DNA from: PALSA-612 sp963776735
Lineage (GTDB): Bacteria; Actinomycetota; Thermoleophilia; Gaiellales; Gaiellaceae
Assembly (NCBI GenBank): GCA_963776735.1
Contig: CAVZNV010000023.1
Span: forward strand, 62,001-126,000
DNA: 64,000 nucleotides
Direction of reading: 5' to 3'
Shown: piece by piece, positions 22,913 to 33,127 of the stretch
How the letters are laid out: the number at the start of each line of letters is the position of its first letter
Numbering within the stretch: the stretch's first letter is position 1
Program-made: the position numbers and the translations under genes
Notes under the pieces: model-generated
What the model saw: the letters and a program-made list of their open reading frames with translations, nothing else
Told to the model about the DNA's origin: nothing
Databases searched by the model: none

Positions 22913-24394
22913 CTAGTACAACGGAATCGACTGCTTGAAGTGGAACAGGTTGCCGGGGTCGTACCGGCGCTTGATCGACTTCAGACGCGGCAGGTTCGAG
23001 CCGTAATAGGCCTGCGGGCGGGTGGCGAGGTCGGGGTCGATGTAGTTGACGTACGCCTCGCCGGTCCCGTGGGGGCGCATGGCCGCGTAGAACGAACGGA
23101 GCCAGGCGACCGCGCCGGGCGACTCCATCACGGTGTCCCAGTAGACGAGGTACTGGAGCGAGCAGAGCATGTCCCGGTGGACGAACGCCGTCGCCGTCTT
23201 CGGCACCCGGTTCAGCGCGCCGCCGTAGGAGTCGAGCAGCAGAGCCGCGCGGGTCGGCACGCGCTCGAGGGCTGCCGTGATCGTGCTGACGGCAGCCGCG
23301 GAGAGCGGCTTGCGCACGTAGTCGGACTTGGCGAAGAACGTGCCGCGCGTGAGCTCACCCGCCGGCTCCAGCCGGCATTTCGTGATCGGCCCGCAGCCGG
23401 CCCAGTACTGCACGGCCTCCAGGAACGGCCTGTCCTTGACCGAGAGGCTGTCCGGCGGAACGGCCGACACGAGCGGCCCCAGCAGCGTGTTCAGGGTGCT
23501 CGCCGGCCCGACGAGCTGGCCCGACACGTGGAGCGTCGGCGACCCGCCGCTTGCGTTGGACAGGTTGACGACCGAGAACAGCTCGTCGGGCGCGTGCGGC
23601 GCCCACGCCTGCCACGCGGCGACGACGGCAGCTGCGCGCGCCCACGGGAAGGTCGCCGAGAACGTCGATACCGCCGAGACGGCGTGCGTCCGGAAGACGT
23701 ACTCGGTCGCGATCCCGAAGTTGCCTCCTCCCCCGCCGCGGCTGGCCCAGTACAGGTCGGAGTTCTGCGTCGGTGAGCACGTGCGTGCCGACCCGTCGGC
23801 GGTCACGAGCGTCAGCCCGGCGAGGTTGTCGCACGTCGCGCCGAACTTCCGCGAGAGAAACCCGATGCCGCCGCCGAGCACCTGGCCGCCGATCCCGACC
23901 GTGGCGCAGGAGCCGGCCGGAATCGCCATGCCATGCGCGGCGAGCCCGGCGTAGACGTCGATCAGCTTCGCGCCCGCGCCGATCCGGGCCTTGCCGCCGG
24001 CGAGGACGGAGACGCGCTTCATCCGGGACACGTCGACGATCACCCCACCGGGAACGGACGAATAACCGCCGTAGCTGTGCCCGCCGCCCCGAGGCGTGAT
24101 GTGGATGCTGTGACGCTTCGCCCACGCGATCGTCTGCTGGACGTCCGCCACGGTCGAGCAGAACACGACCGCGAGCGGCTTGTAAGCGTCGAACCGCGTG
24201 TTGTAGAGCAGCCTGGCGCCGTCGTAACCGGCGCTCGCGCGCCCGACCACCGCGCCGGGCGTGACGTGGCGTTGCAGCTCTGCGAGGACAGGCGGGAGAC
24301 CGGCGACGACCGCGCCCGACCACCGGGCAGACGGCGCCACGAGCGCCACGGCGCCCGCCCGGCGCAGAAAACTCGCGCGGTCGACTGCCTCCAC
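22913..24394 (-). CDS. Secreted FAD-linked oxidase (berberine-bridge-enzyme-like)
   Basis: 493 residues from a GTG. The N terminus (DRASFLRRAGAVALVA) looks like a twin-arginine signal. The FAD domain has PRGGGHSYGGYS, whose His is the usual 8-alpha attachment site, and KFGATCDNLAGLTLVTADG, whose Cys matches the second covalent site of bicovalent members. The C-terminal BBE segment ends YYGSNLPRLKSIKRRYDPGN. Such enzymes oxidise sugars or secondary metabolites. A second, soluble homologue is at 59239-60624. Confidence 0.9.
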   Translation of the reverse strand: MEAVDRASFLRRAGAVALVAPSARWSGAVVAGLPPVLAELQRHVTPGAVVGRASAGYDGARLLYNTRFDAYKPLAVVFCSTVADVQQTIAWAKRHSIHITPRGGGHSYGGYSSVPGGVIVDVSRMKRVSVLAGGKARIGAGAKLIDVYAGLAAHGMAIPAGSCATVGIGGQVLGGGIGFLSRKFGATCDNLAGLTLVTADGSARTCSPTQNSDLYWASRGGGGGNFGIATEYVFRTHAVSAVSTFSATFPWARAAAVVAAWQAWAPHAPDELFSVVNLSNASGGSPTLHVSGQLVGPASTLNTLLGPLVSAVPPDSLSVKDRPFLEAVQYWAGCGPITKCRLEPAGELTRGTFFAKSDYVRKPLSAAAVSTITAALERVPTRAALLLDSYGGALNRVPKTATAFVHRDMLCSLQYLVYWDTVMESPGAVAWLRSFYAAMRPHGTGEAYVNYIDPDLATRPQAYYGSNLPRLKSIKRRYDPGNLFHFKQSIPLY

Positions 24395-24411
24395 GGTGCG
24401 AGAGTAGCGCG

Positions 24412-24705
24412 CTACGAGTCGAAGCCGAAGGTGCGCTTGAGGCGCGACCAGAAGCTGCCGCTGAGCCGGTCGTCGGCGTTGTCCCACGTCGCGGTCTCGT
24501 CGGCGGCGGGCTCCGCCGGCTCGGCCGGAGAGGCAGGTGCAGGAGCAGGCGCCGCAGCGGCCGCGTCCAGCTTCGCCTGCAGACTCTCGACCTCGCCGAC
24601 CAGCATCAGGATCGCCTTGCCGGCGGCGCGGGTCTCCTCGTTCGAGCCTTTCTCCTCGAGGCCCTGTGCCCAGCTGCGGAGCTGCGTGATCCGATTCGTT
24701 TCCAC
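24412..24705 (-). CDS. Small coiled-coil protein with Ala/Pro-rich linker
   Basis: 97 residues from a GTG: an N-terminal helix (VETNRITQLRSWAQGLEEKG), a second helix (AILMLVGEVESLQAKLDAAA), a Pro/Ala linker and a C-terminal SFWSRLKRTFGFDS. The tail and layout recall another small acidic neighbour at 24806-25195. The start is weakly supported, with no clear ribosome binding site. Unknown function. Confidence 0.6.
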   Translation of the reverse strand: METNRITQLRSWAQGLEEKGSNEETRAAGKAILMLVGEVESLQAKLDAAAAAPAPAPASPAEPAEPAADETATWDNADDRLSGSFWSRLKRTFGFDS

Positions 24706-24805
24706 GCGTGCAGTATCGGCGCTCCGGGCGTCAGGCTCAAATCGTGTCCCGAAACGACCTGCGGCGCCTCTCGGCGCCGCAGCAACTTCCGATCGTGCGA
24801 CGGGG

Positions 24806-25195
24806 CTAGTCGCCCCAGTCGAAATCGCGCGAGCGGCCCCAGAGGCCCTCGTCTTCGTAGACATTTGCCGGGGCAGCGGCTGCCGGCGCACTTGCGGCCT
24901 CGCTCCACGCCTGCAGCGCCTCCTCCGGCTCGACGGTGTCGGCGAGGTCGGTCCCGTCCGCAGTCGGGACCGGTGCCGGTGCCGGCTCGATCGGGGCCAG
25001 AGCCGGCTCCGTGCCGTCCATGGTCTCTTCGAGACGCGCCTGCTCTTCGGTCTTGAACAGCGGGTGGTTCTGGAAAGGATCGTCGTTGGCGTAGCGAGAA
25101 ATCGGAAGATTCTGCTCGAGCTCGGCGTTCCGCCGCTTCAGCTCGAGATGTTCTTCGATGATCTTGGAGAAGATCGAGGGTGTCTCCACCGGCAT
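24806..25195 (-). CDS. Acidic protein with N-terminal helix and disordered tail
   Basis: 129 residues. The N-terminal third (SIFSKIIEEHLELKRRNAEL, then MPLFKTEEQARLEE-like spacing) is helical; the rest is Ala/Pro/Glu-rich and ends RSRDFDWGD. An AGGAGG six bases before the ATG is one of the best ribosome binding sites in the window, so the gene is probably well expressed. Not recognised. Confidence 0.75.
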   Translation of the reverse strand: MPVETPSIFSKIIEEHLELKRRNAELEQNLPISRYANDDPFQNHPLFKTEEQARLEETMDGTEPALAPIEPAPAPVPTADGTDLADTVEPEEALQAWSEAASAPAAAAPANVYEDEGLWGRSRDFDWGD

Positions 25196-25283
25196 CCGTA
25201 CCTCCTGGGCGGGTTGAAGGCTCGCCGATTGTAACGGAGAAATGAAGGCTTCGACCCGGGAGCCGCCGCTCCTTCGCGGTTTC

Positions 25284-28200
25284 TCAACGAAGCTCTAATG
25301 AAGCCAGGGCCATCTCGGCCTCGGCCAGAAGCAGCGTGGCTCCTGCCTTCGCGCTCTGCTCGCCGGCCACGCGGAGCTGAGCCGCCGCCCCCTCCTCATC
25401 GCCCGCCAGCGCCAGCGCCTGCCCGAGCGTCACGTGCGCGCGGGCGAAATCGATCACGCTGCCGTGCCGCGACAGGATGTCGAGTGCCTCGTCCGTCCGC
25501 TCGCGCGCGAGGGCCGCGTCGCCCGTGGCCGCGGCGACGTATGCGTTCGCGACGAGCGCGGTTGCGCGAGTTTGCGGATCGCCTTCGGGCACCGAAGCGA
25601 GAGAAGCCGCTCCAGCTTCGACGGCCTCGTCGAGCCTGCCGGCACGGGCGAGCACCTCGGCCAGCACCCCGTTCAGGTCGGCGACGAGCCAGCCGCCCGA
25701 CGGCTCGGCCAACTCGAGCCCTGCTTGCAGCCGGCGGACGGCCTCGTCGACGTCGCCGCGCTCGAAGGCGTACCGGCCGAGCGCGCGCAGGTTCTGGATC
25801 CGGAAGTAACTATCGCCGGTGCGCTCGAACCACTCCTGCGCTCCGACGGCCAGCCGCTCGGCTTCCTCGACCCGGCCCCGGAAGAAGGCGGTGTAAGCCT
25901 GCATGAAGATCGCCCGTGTCTCGTCGCGACGGCTGCCCAGCTCGGACCCGATCGCGGCGCTCCTGGCCAGCGCGGCCTCGGCCCGCTCGAGCGCCCCGTC
26001 GGCGAAGAGCAGGAAACCGAGCCGTAGCTCTCCCTCCCCGAGCAGAGCACCATCGCCGAGGCCCGCCGCCAGCTCGAGTGCCCGCTCCAGCTCGGAGACG
26101 GCGAGCTCCTGGTCGCCGGCGAAGTCGTGGTCGAGCGTCGCGAGCTCGAACAACGTCTGCGCCTGCAGCTTCGCGTCCCCCGTCTCCTCGGCGATCGCGT
26201 TCGAGTCCGCGAGAGACACGCGGGCTTCCGCGCCGCGCCCCAGCTTCTGCAGCACGTTGCCGAGCCCGACGAGCGCCGCCCCACGCAGGTCGGCGCGGCC
26301 TGCGACGGCTGCATCCGCGGCGACCCCGCGGAAGCGCTCCTCTGCGCGGTCAAGGTCGCCGAGCGCGGCCAGGAGCCGGGCCCGGCGCAGTCTGAGCTCG
26401 ACGGCGGTCTCGGGACGCTCGTCGGCAACGAGCGCAAGAGCACGCTCGTAGAGGCAATCGGCCTCGCGCAGTCCTTCGCGCCTCTCGGCCTTGTGCGCGG
26501 CGGCGCTCAGCGCCTCGACCGCCGCATCGACCGGAGGCGGAACCGGGCTCCGTTCGAGCTCACCCGCGAGCCGGCACGACTGCTCGAGATGGTGCGCGAC
26601 GATCTCCACGAGCTCGTCTTGCTCCTGCTGCGACGAGAATCCAATCGGCGCACCGAAGGTGCAGCTCGGCACGGAGGCCCTTGGGCAGGCGTGCGTAGGC
26701 GACCTCGCGGATCAGGTCGTGCTTGAACGCAAACTCGCGCTCCCCCTGGATCGTCGACGGGGTTCGCTCGTCGGCGACATCGAGGCCGGCGAGAGCCTCC
26801 AGCGCGCCCTCGACGTCCTCGACGACGCCGTTCAGGCCGGCGACGGCGCCCGGCCAGAACGAGCTGCCGACGACCGAGGCCCGCAGCGCGAGGTGTCGCT
26901 GCAGGTCCGGGAGCCGGTCGAGCCTGGCGCCGATCATCGAGCGCAGGCTCGGCGGCGCCGCGAGCGCCGTCGCAGGGCCGCCGCCCTCGGCGAGCATGTG
27001 CACCGATTCTTCGATGAAGAGCGGATTGCCCTCGGCGGCCGCCAGGACGGACTCAAGCCCGGACGGCGGGGTGTCGGAGCCGAGCAATTCGGAGACGAGC
27101 TCCTGGCTCTCGGCAGAGGTGAGCGGCGGGAGCGAGACGGCGAGGCGCCTGTCGCCGCCCGCGACGAATGCCGGCTGGGAGCGGGCGAGCTCCGGTCTCG
27201 CCGAGCCGAGGATCAGTAGGGGTGCGTCGGACTCCTCGAGAAACAGCACCAGCTCGACGAAGGCCGGATCGGCCCAGTGGAGGTCGTCGAACGCAAGCAC
27301 GATCGGCGCCGTCGCAACGAGCTCGAGCGCACGACGAACGCCCCAGCGGAGCTCGCCCTCGGTGATCCCTCCAGCCGTCTCACCGGCGCCGAGCACCGCG
27401 TCGAGCGCGGCGGCGATCGTCCGCAGCCCATCCGTGGCAGCCGAAGCCTCGTCGACCACGCGATCGGCCCCGGCGGCGACGAGCAGCTCGGCGAGCGGTC
27501 CGTAGCCGCCCGACTCGCCGTACGGCAGACAGCGCCCCCAGTACACCGGGGCGCCCGTCCGCTCGGCGAACGCGGCGAGGAGCCGCGTCTTGCCGGTCCC
27601 GGCCTCGGCCAGCAGGAGCGCCGTCGCCGGCCGACCGTCGTCGCGCACGCGGCGCCACAGGTGGTCGAGCACGGCCAGCTCGCGCTGTCGACCGACGAAC
27701 GGCGCGTTCGAGTGCCGGCGAGCTCGCAGCTCCTTCAGGCCGGTCGCCTCCCAGACGTCGATCGGCTCGGACTTGCCCTTGGCGCTCACCGGCGTCGCGG
27801 ACGCGTACTCGACTGCGTGACGGGTCGCGTCGAACGTCGCCCTGTCGACGAGGACGCCGCCGGGAGATGCGGCGGACTGGATTCGTGCCGCCGTGTTCAT
27901 CACGTCGCCCATCGCCAGCGACTCGCCGGCCGGAGTGGTCGCGCGTGGCCGGACGAGCGCTTCCCCGGTGGCGATGCCGATCCGCACCTGAAGCGCGAGC
28001 CACGCGTCGGCCGCGTTCAGCGCGCCGATCCCCTCTCGCACCGCAAACGCGGCGCGAAGAGCCCGTTCGGGGTCGTCCTCGTTCGCGATCTGTGCACCGA
28101 AGAGCGCGACGACGGCGTCGCCGATGAACTTCTCGACCGCCCCTCCGAAGCGCTCGAGATCCGAGCGCACCCGGTCGTGGTACGCGCGCAGCCGCGAGCT

Positions 28201-28386
28201 GACGTCTTCCGGGTCGTGGCGCTCCGCGTGTGCCGTCGACCCGACCAGGTCGACGAAGATCGCGGTGACGAGCTTCCGTTCCTCGGTCGAAACGGAGGCT
28301 GCAGCCGGCTCGAGCGGCAAGCCGCAGTTGAGGCAGAAGCGGGCGCGCTCGGGGTTCTCCTCGGCGCACCGAGGACAGCGCGTCAT
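25284..28386 (-). pseudogene. Adenylate/guanylate cyclase - AAA - TPR regulator, frameshifted
   Basis: Zinc-ribbon (CPRCAEENPERARFCLNCG), class III nucleotidyl cyclase domain (about 35-200; FVDLVGSTAHAERHD, GDAVVALFG), AAA-type ATPase with Walker A LAEAGTGKTRLL, then TPR repeats. The first frame stops at 26560. The TPR half (QDELVEIVAHHLEQSCR onward) continues in the +1 frame to 25284. The switch lies near 26620-26645; deleting one base of GAATCC (26637-26642) restores ADWISSQQEQDELVEIV. A full-length protein would be about 1,030 residues, normal for this family. It lies 7 bases after a CHRD gene. Confidence 0.82.
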
Positions 28387-28393
28387 CGGTTCC

Positions 28394-28927
28394 TCAGCAG
28401 CACCTCGGCGTCCCGCGCGTCACGGGCGGGCGGAACGCGAAGATCTGGCCGGCGATCTCCCCTGCCGGATACGCCGTGGTGTCGACCTCGACGAACGTCC
28501 GGTCGCCGCTCATCAGATAGCCGACGTCGGGATTCACCGTGACCGTGCCGGACACCATGGAGACCGGCAGTCCTTCGTTCCCGCGCTGCGCGCGAGGCCT
28601 CACGTTGCACGGGCCGCAGAGGACGGCGTACGTCGCTCCGGTCGCGCGCGAGCGCACGACGACGCGGAAGGCGGAGCCGCTCAGGCCCTTGAACTCGAGG
28701 TGGTACGCGAGCCGACTCGTCCGCACCGTGTACGTCCCGTCGAAGGCACCGTAGAAGCCGGGCGGCTTGACCCGCGGATGGCTGCTGTGCGAGACGCCCG
28801 GTCTCAACGTCAGGTCGGCGGTGACGTACAGGTAGCCGGTCGGCCGTGAGGCGCCGGCGCCCGCGGCGAGGACTCCGAGCGCAGTACCGACCACGACGAC
28901 GAGCAGAACGAACGACTTCGTCTTCAC
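28394..28927 (-). CDS. Secreted CHRD-domain protein, copy 1
   Basis: 177 residues from a GTG with GGAGGT upstream. A signal peptide (about 1-25, FVLLVVVVGTALGVLAAG) precedes a CHRD domain: FKGLSGSAFRVVVRSRATG, CGPCNVRP, and VDTTAYPAGEIAGQI, the hallmark C-terminal motif. The chain ends in a CC pair. It is 38 bases longer than a simple domain and nearly identical in layout to copy 2 at 29004-29537. CHRD proteins are extracellular and of uncertain role. Confidence 0.86.
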   Translation of the reverse strand: MKTKSFVLLVVVVGTALGVLAAGAGASRPTGYLYVTADLTLRPGVSHSSHPRVKPPGFYGAFDGTYTVRTSRLAYHLEFKGLSGSAFRVVVRSRATGATYAVLCGPCNVRPRAQRGNEGLPVSMVSGTVTVNPDVGYLMSGDRTFVEVDTTAYPAGEIAGQIFAFRPPVTRGTPRCC

Positions 28928-29003
28928 GGGGCAACCTCCGGAGGCCAGGGAAACGCCCTCATCGTACGGGCGACCCGCCGGGCTCACAAGCCGGCGGTGC
29001 GGC

Positions 29004-29537
29004 TCAGCAGCACCTCGGCGCTTCGCCGTGCGCGTACCCGGGTGTCGCGGGCGGCGGGGGCAGGAGCGGTCCGCCGATCTCACCGGACGGATACGCCGTC
29101 GTGTCGATCTCGAGGAACGTCCGACCGCCCGCGATCAAGAAGCCGACGTCGGGATCTACGGTGACCCGGCCGCCGATGTGGCTCACCGGCAGCCCTTCAC
29201 GGCCGTGACCGGCCGGCGTCGAGTGGCACGCGGCGCAGAGGGTCGCGTAGACCGTACCGGTCGCCCGAGAGCGGATCTGGAGCCGGAAGGCGGAGCCTGC
29301 GAGTGCCTTGTAGTACACGGAGTAGGTCAGCTGTGACGTGGCCGAGTTGTACGCCGCACCGGCCGCCCCGTACGCGGGCGTGCCGATGTGGGGATGACCG
29401 GCTGTGCTGACTCCCGGCCGCAGCGTCAGGTAGCCCGAGACGGCGCTGATCCGGCCGGACCCGGCGCCCGCGCTCCCGGTCCCGGCCACGGCGGCGAGCG
29501 CCAGCAGGAGGAGAAGGACGACAGACTTGGTCTTCAC
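29004..29537 (-). CDS. Secreted CHRD-domain protein, copy 2
   Basis: 177 residues, same length as copy 1, with the same start context (GGAGGT then GTGAAGACCAAG) and signal peptide. The domain has YKALAGSAFRLQIRSRATG, CAACHSTPAGHG and IDTTAYPSGEIGG, and ends in CC. The CxxCH motif could bind haem, which copy 1 lacks (CGPCN), although this may be chance. Tandem duplication is likely. Confidence 0.86.
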   Translation of the reverse strand: MKTKSVVLLLLLALAAVAGTGSAGAGSGRISAVSGYLTLRPGVSTAGHPHIGTPAYGAAGAAYNSATSQLTYSVYYKALAGSAFRLQIRSRATGTVYATLCAACHSTPAGHGREGLPVSHIGGRVTVDPDVGFLIAGGRTFLEIDTTAYPSGEIGGPLLPPPPATPGYAHGEAPRCC

Positions 29538-29593
29538 GCCAAACCTCCGACGGCGGGACGAGAGCCGCTCGATCGTACGCCGTTGGAGTTGCT

Positions 29594-32437
29594 TTACAAG
29601 ACCGGCGCGACGCCGAGGGCGTCCTGCACGATGCGCTGCTGCTCGGCCAGGTGCGCCGTCGGATAGCCCTCGCTCGGGCTCGCACGCCACGGCCTGCCGA
29701 CGTAGCGCAGGTGCACGCGCCGGCCCTCGCTCTCGGCGAGCGCGTCCTCGAGCCGGTGCCGGATCGAGCGATAGGCGCCCATGTTCAGCGGCTCCTCCTG
29801 CGCCCAGACCAGCTCGGCCAGGTCCGGGTAGGACGCGAGCAGGGACGCGAACTGCGTCGTCGGGAACGGGTAGAGCTGCTCGAGCCTCGCGATCGCGACC
29901 GACGTCGCGCCTGCGCGCTCCTCGTGGCCGGCCAGGTCGTAGTAGATCTTCCCGGAGCAGAGCACGAGCCGGCGGACGGCCTCCTTGTCCGTCACCGACG
30001 GGTCGTCGATCGCCGGCGCGAACGCGCCGGAGTCGAGGTCGGCGAGCGTCGCCGAGGCGTCCTTGAGCCGCAGCAGGCCCTTCGGTGTCATCAGCACGAG
30101 CGGCCGCGGCGTCGCGTCGAGGGCCTGGCGGCGCAGCAGGTGGAAGTACTGCGCGGACGTCGTCACGTTCGCGACGCGGATGTTGTCCTGGGCCGCCGAC
30201 TGCAGGAACCGCTCCAGACGCGCGCTCGAGTGCTCCGGCCCGTTGCCCTCGTACCCGTGCGGGAGCAGGAGCACGAGCCGCGAGGTTTGACGCCACTTGG
30301 AGAGGCCGGAGACGAGGAACTGGTCGACGATCACCTGCGCGTTGTTGACGAAGTCGCCGAACTGCGCCTCCCAGAGCACGAGCGCCTCCGGCGCGGCGAC
30401 CGAGTAGCCGTATTCGAACCCGAGCGCGGCGAACTCGGAGAGCGGCGAGTTGTGCAGCTCGAAGGCGGCCGCGCTCTCGGCGAGGTGCTGGATCGGCGCG
30501 TAGCGCTCGCCCGTCTCGGGGTCGTGGAAGACGAGGTGCCGCTGCGAGAACGTCCCGCGCTCCGTGTCCTGGCCGGTCAGGCGAATCGGGATGCCGTCGA
30601 CGAGCAGCGTCGCGAACGCGAGCGCCTCGGCGTGGCCCCAGTCGATACCGCCTTCCGCAAGCGCCTGTGCGCGCCGTTCGAGCTGGCGCGAGAGCTTCGG
30701 GTTGACGGAGAAGCCTTCCGGGACGGAGACGAGCTCGGCGTCGAGAGTCCGCAGCCGGTCGGTGGGAACTGCGGTGACGACGTCGGCCGGGCGGGCGCGC
30801 TCGGTCACCGGCTCGACGTTCGGCGGCTGGGCGAGCTCCTGCTTCAGCCGCTCGTGCGCTTCGCGGAGCTCCTCGAGAGGCCGGTCGAGCATCGCCTGCG
30901 CCTCTTCGGCCGTGACCACGCCCTCGGCGACGAGCCGCTCGGCGTACTGCTCGCGCGCCGTCGGCTGCTCCGCGATCAGGGCCGCCTGGAGCGGTTGCGT
31001 ATACGCAGGCTCGTCCTGCTCGTTGTGTCCGAAGCGGCGGTAGCCGACGAGATCGACGACGACGTCGTGCGCGAAGCGGTGTCGGAACGCGAGCGAGAGC
31101 CTGATCGCGGAGATCGCGGCTTCGGGATCGTCGGCGTTGACATGGACGATCGGGGAGTCGAAGCCCTTCGCCAGGTCCGACGAGTAGCGCGTCGACCGGC
31201 TCTCCTCGGGGTCGGTCGTGAAGCCCACCTGGTTGTTCGCGATCAGGTGCAGCGTGCCGCCGGTCGAGTAGCCGTACAGGCCCTCGAGGTTGAAGGTCTC
31301 GGCGACGACGCCCTGGCCGGCGAACGACGCGTCGCCGTGGATCAGCAGCGGGAGCGCGACGGCCGGGTCGTGAGTGCCCTCGCCGGCGGAGCGGTCGGTC
31401 TGCTCGGCGCGGGCGAAGCCCTCGACGACCGGGTCGACCGCCTCGAGGTGGCTCGGGTTCGACGCGAGCGTGACGGCGATCTCGCCGTGCTCGGTCGGGT
31501 GCATCCCCTCGGCGCCCAGGTGGTACTTGACGTCGCCGGTGCCGCCCTCGGGGTTGCCGACGACCGCGTGGATCGTCCGCTCACCCTCGAACTCGCGCAG
31601 GATCTCCTCGTACGGCTGACCGACCGTGTGCGCGAGGACGTTGAGCCGGCCGCGGTGGGCCATGCCGATCACGACCTCGTGCGCGCCCCCCGCAGCGGCG
31701 AGCTCGACCGTCTCGTCCAGCATCGGCACTATCACGTCGAGCCCCTCGGCCGAGAACTGCTTCTGCCCGAGGAACGCGCGGCGCAGGTACTGCTCGAACG
31801 CCTCGGCGCGAGAGAGCCGCTCGAGCAGCACGCGCTTCTCCTCGGCCGGAAGCGGCTGGCGGAACGTGCCCGACTCGATCACCCGGCGCAGCCAGCGTCG
31901 CTGCTCGTGGTCGGAGATGTGCTCGGTCTCGTACGCGAGCGTGCCGCAGTAGGTCGCGGCGAGGTTGGGCAGCGCTTCGGCGAGCGTGTCGCCCGGAACG
32001 TAGAGGCCGAGAGCGGAGGCCGGGATGCGCGCCTGCAGCTCGGGCGTGAGCGGTGGGTCGGACTGCTCGGGCTCGAGCGACGGATCGCCGACCGGCTCGG
32101 CGCCGAGCGGGTCGAGGCGGGCGCCGAGGTGGCCGCGCCGCCGGTAGGAGCCGACGAGCCGGGAAGCCGCGGTCATCGCGCGCAGCAGCTCGTCGTCGAC
32201 CGCAGCCGGGACGGCCGGGGGCGGCGCGGGTGCGGGCGCAGGCGCAGGCACGTGCCCGTTGCCGTCCGGCTGCATCGTGTCGAGCAGCCGCCGGAGCCCG
32301 GGCAGCGCGGCGACGACCTCGCTCGAGCCGCTCTCGAACAGCCGCCGCCATTCCTCCGGAACGGCGTCGGGGTTTTCGAGGTACTCCTCGAGCAGCGCTT
32401 GCGCGTAGCCCGCGTTCAGGTCGTCGACGTCGTGCAT
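29594..32437 (-). CDS. sucA: 2-oxoglutarate dehydrogenase E1 component
   Basis: 947 residues. The N-terminal YAQALLEEYLENPD segment, thiamine-binding HRGRLNVLAHTVGQPY, GDASFAGQGVVAETFNLEG and NNQVGFTT, and the C-terminal RLEQLYPFP region are all present. It decarboxylates 2-oxoglutarate in the TCA cycle. A Pro/Ala linker near residues 65-80 replaces the E2-like N-terminal domain of mycobacterial and corynebacterial Kgd/OdhA, so this is an ordinary E1 needing separate E2 and E3. Those genes are not in the window. Confidence 0.95.
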   Translation of the reverse strand: MHDVDDLNAGYAQALLEEYLENPDAVPEEWRRLFESGSSEVVAALPGLRRLLDTMQPDGNGHVPAPAPAPAPPPAVPAAVDDELLRAMTAASRLVGSYRRRGHLGARLDPLGAEPVGDPSLEPEQSDPPLTPELQARIPASALGLYVPGDTLAEALPNLAATYCGTLAYETEHISDHEQRRWLRRVIESGTFRQPLPAEEKRVLLERLSRAEAFEQYLRRAFLGQKQFSAEGLDVIVPMLDETVELAAAGGAHEVVIGMAHRGRLNVLAHTVGQPYEEILREFEGERTIHAVVGNPEGGTGDVKYHLGAEGMHPTEHGEIAVTLASNPSHLEAVDPVVEGFARAEQTDRSAGEGTHDPAVALPLLIHGDASFAGQGVVAETFNLEGLYGYSTGGTLHLIANNQVGFTTDPEESRSTRYSSDLAKGFDSPIVHVNADDPEAAISAIRLSLAFRHRFAHDVVVDLVGYRRFGHNEQDEPAYTQPLQAALIAEQPTAREQYAERLVAEGVVTAEEAQAMLDRPLEELREAHERLKQELAQPPNVEPVTERARPADVVTAVPTDRLRTLDAELVSVPEGFSVNPKLSRQLERRAQALAEGGIDWGHAEALAFATLLVDGIPIRLTGQDTERGTFSQRHLVFHDPETGERYAPIQHLAESAAAFELHNSPLSEFAALGFEYGYSVAAPEALVLWEAQFGDFVNNAQVIVDQFLVSGLSKWRQTSRLVLLLPHGYEGNGPEHSSARLERFLQSAAQDNIRVANVTTSAQYFHLLRRQALDATPRPLVLMTPKGLLRLKDASATLADLDSGAFAPAIDDPSVTDKEAVRRLVLCSGKIYYDLAGHEERAGATSVAIARLEQLYPFPTTQFASLLASYPDLAELVWAQEEPLNMGAYRSIRHRLEDALAESEGRRVHLRYVGRPWRASPSEGYPTAHLAEQQRIVQDALGVAPVL

Positions 32438-32469
32438 CGGTCTCGCTCCACTCTTTCTAGCATCGGCGC

Positions 32470-32497
32470 CCCGGCTCCTGTCTTGACAGGAACCGGG
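32470..32497 (-). terminator. Hairpin between small membrane protein gene and sucA
   Basis: CCCGGCTCCTGTC (32470-32482) pairs with GACAGGAACCGGG (32485-32497) with one mismatch around TT. It lies just after the stop of the 32504-32851 gene and should end that transcript before sucA. Confidence 0.65.
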
Positions 32498-32503
32498 CCG
32501 TGA

Positions 32504-32851
32504 TCACCAGAGCGAGTGTCCGGTGACGATCGCGATCACCATGCCGGCGACGAAGCAGGTGCCGGAGACGATCACGGCTGCGAAGCAGAGCGTCTTGTGG
32601 GTCGTGCTCATGCCGCTCGCGACGAGGGCGAGCAGGCAGGCGGCGACAGAGAGCGGGACGGGGTGGTACGCGAGCGCGACGAGGCTGACGAAGAGGGCCG
32701 CGGCCGCGAAAAAGCCGGCGAGCGCCTCGACGCCGCTCCGTCGCGCGTCCGCAACGGGGTCGTACGGCACCGGCTCATAGCCGTTCCCGGTCGTGCTGCC
32801 GTTTCCGGCGGCGCTCACGCCTGGGGCTGCTTCCAGCTCGGGTTGAGCCAC
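32504..32851 (-). CDS. Small three-helix membrane protein
   Basis: 115 residues: a soluble Gly-rich N terminus (about 1-40), then three hydrophobic segments (GFFAAAALFVSLVALAY, LSVAACLLALVASGM, LCFAAVIVSGTCFVAGMVIA). It overlaps the upstream same-strand gene by 37 bases, suggesting coupling. Unknown family. Confidence 0.7.
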   Translation of the reverse strand: MAQPELEAAPGVSAAGNGSTTGNGYEPVPYDPVADARRSGVEALAGFFAAAALFVSLVALAYHPVPLSVAACLLALVASGMSTTHKTLCFAAVIVSGTCFVAGMVIAIVTGHSLW

Positions 32852-33105
32852 CCGGCGGGAATGGGCGCGCGGCGGTGCACGCGCGGAGGCGAGCCGTGCG
32901 GGCCGCGCCGAGGCCGGGACGGATGCCCGCGGCGCAGGAAGCGCCAGCCGGGTCGCACGTCAGGGCCGACGGGAGCGGTGACGAGTGCCGGCTCCTCCGG
33001 CTCGGGCGGCGCCGGCTCGGCGCGGATCGCCCACCAGATGACTCCGCAGAGGTAGACGAGCGGAATCTTCAGGATCAGCAGCAGGAACACGATCTCCCAG
33101 ACCAC
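32815..33105 (-). CDS. Small membrane protein with basic tail
   Basis: 96 residues from a GTG: one strongly hydrophobic N-terminal helix (VFLLLILKIPLVYLCGVIWW) followed by a Pro/Arg-rich cytosolic tail (GWRFLRRGHPSRPRRGPHG). Longer upstream starts are open but include a hairpin and non-coding-like sequence. It overlaps the next gene. Unknown. Confidence 0.6.
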   Translation of the reverse strand: MVWEIVFLLLILKIPLVYLCGVIWWAIRAEPAPPEPEEPALVTAPVGPDVRPGWRFLRRGHPSRPRRGPHGSPPRVHRRAPIPAGWLNPSWKQPQA

Positions 33106-33127
33106 GCCGAGAGTGTACGCAACGTGG

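Noticed and set aside
29651..32503. 950-codon open frame antisense to sucA
   Set aside because: It is a GC-bias shadow of the E1 gene: the product is Arg/Val/Glu-rich with no family motif, while the opposite strand has complete thiamine-binding motifs.
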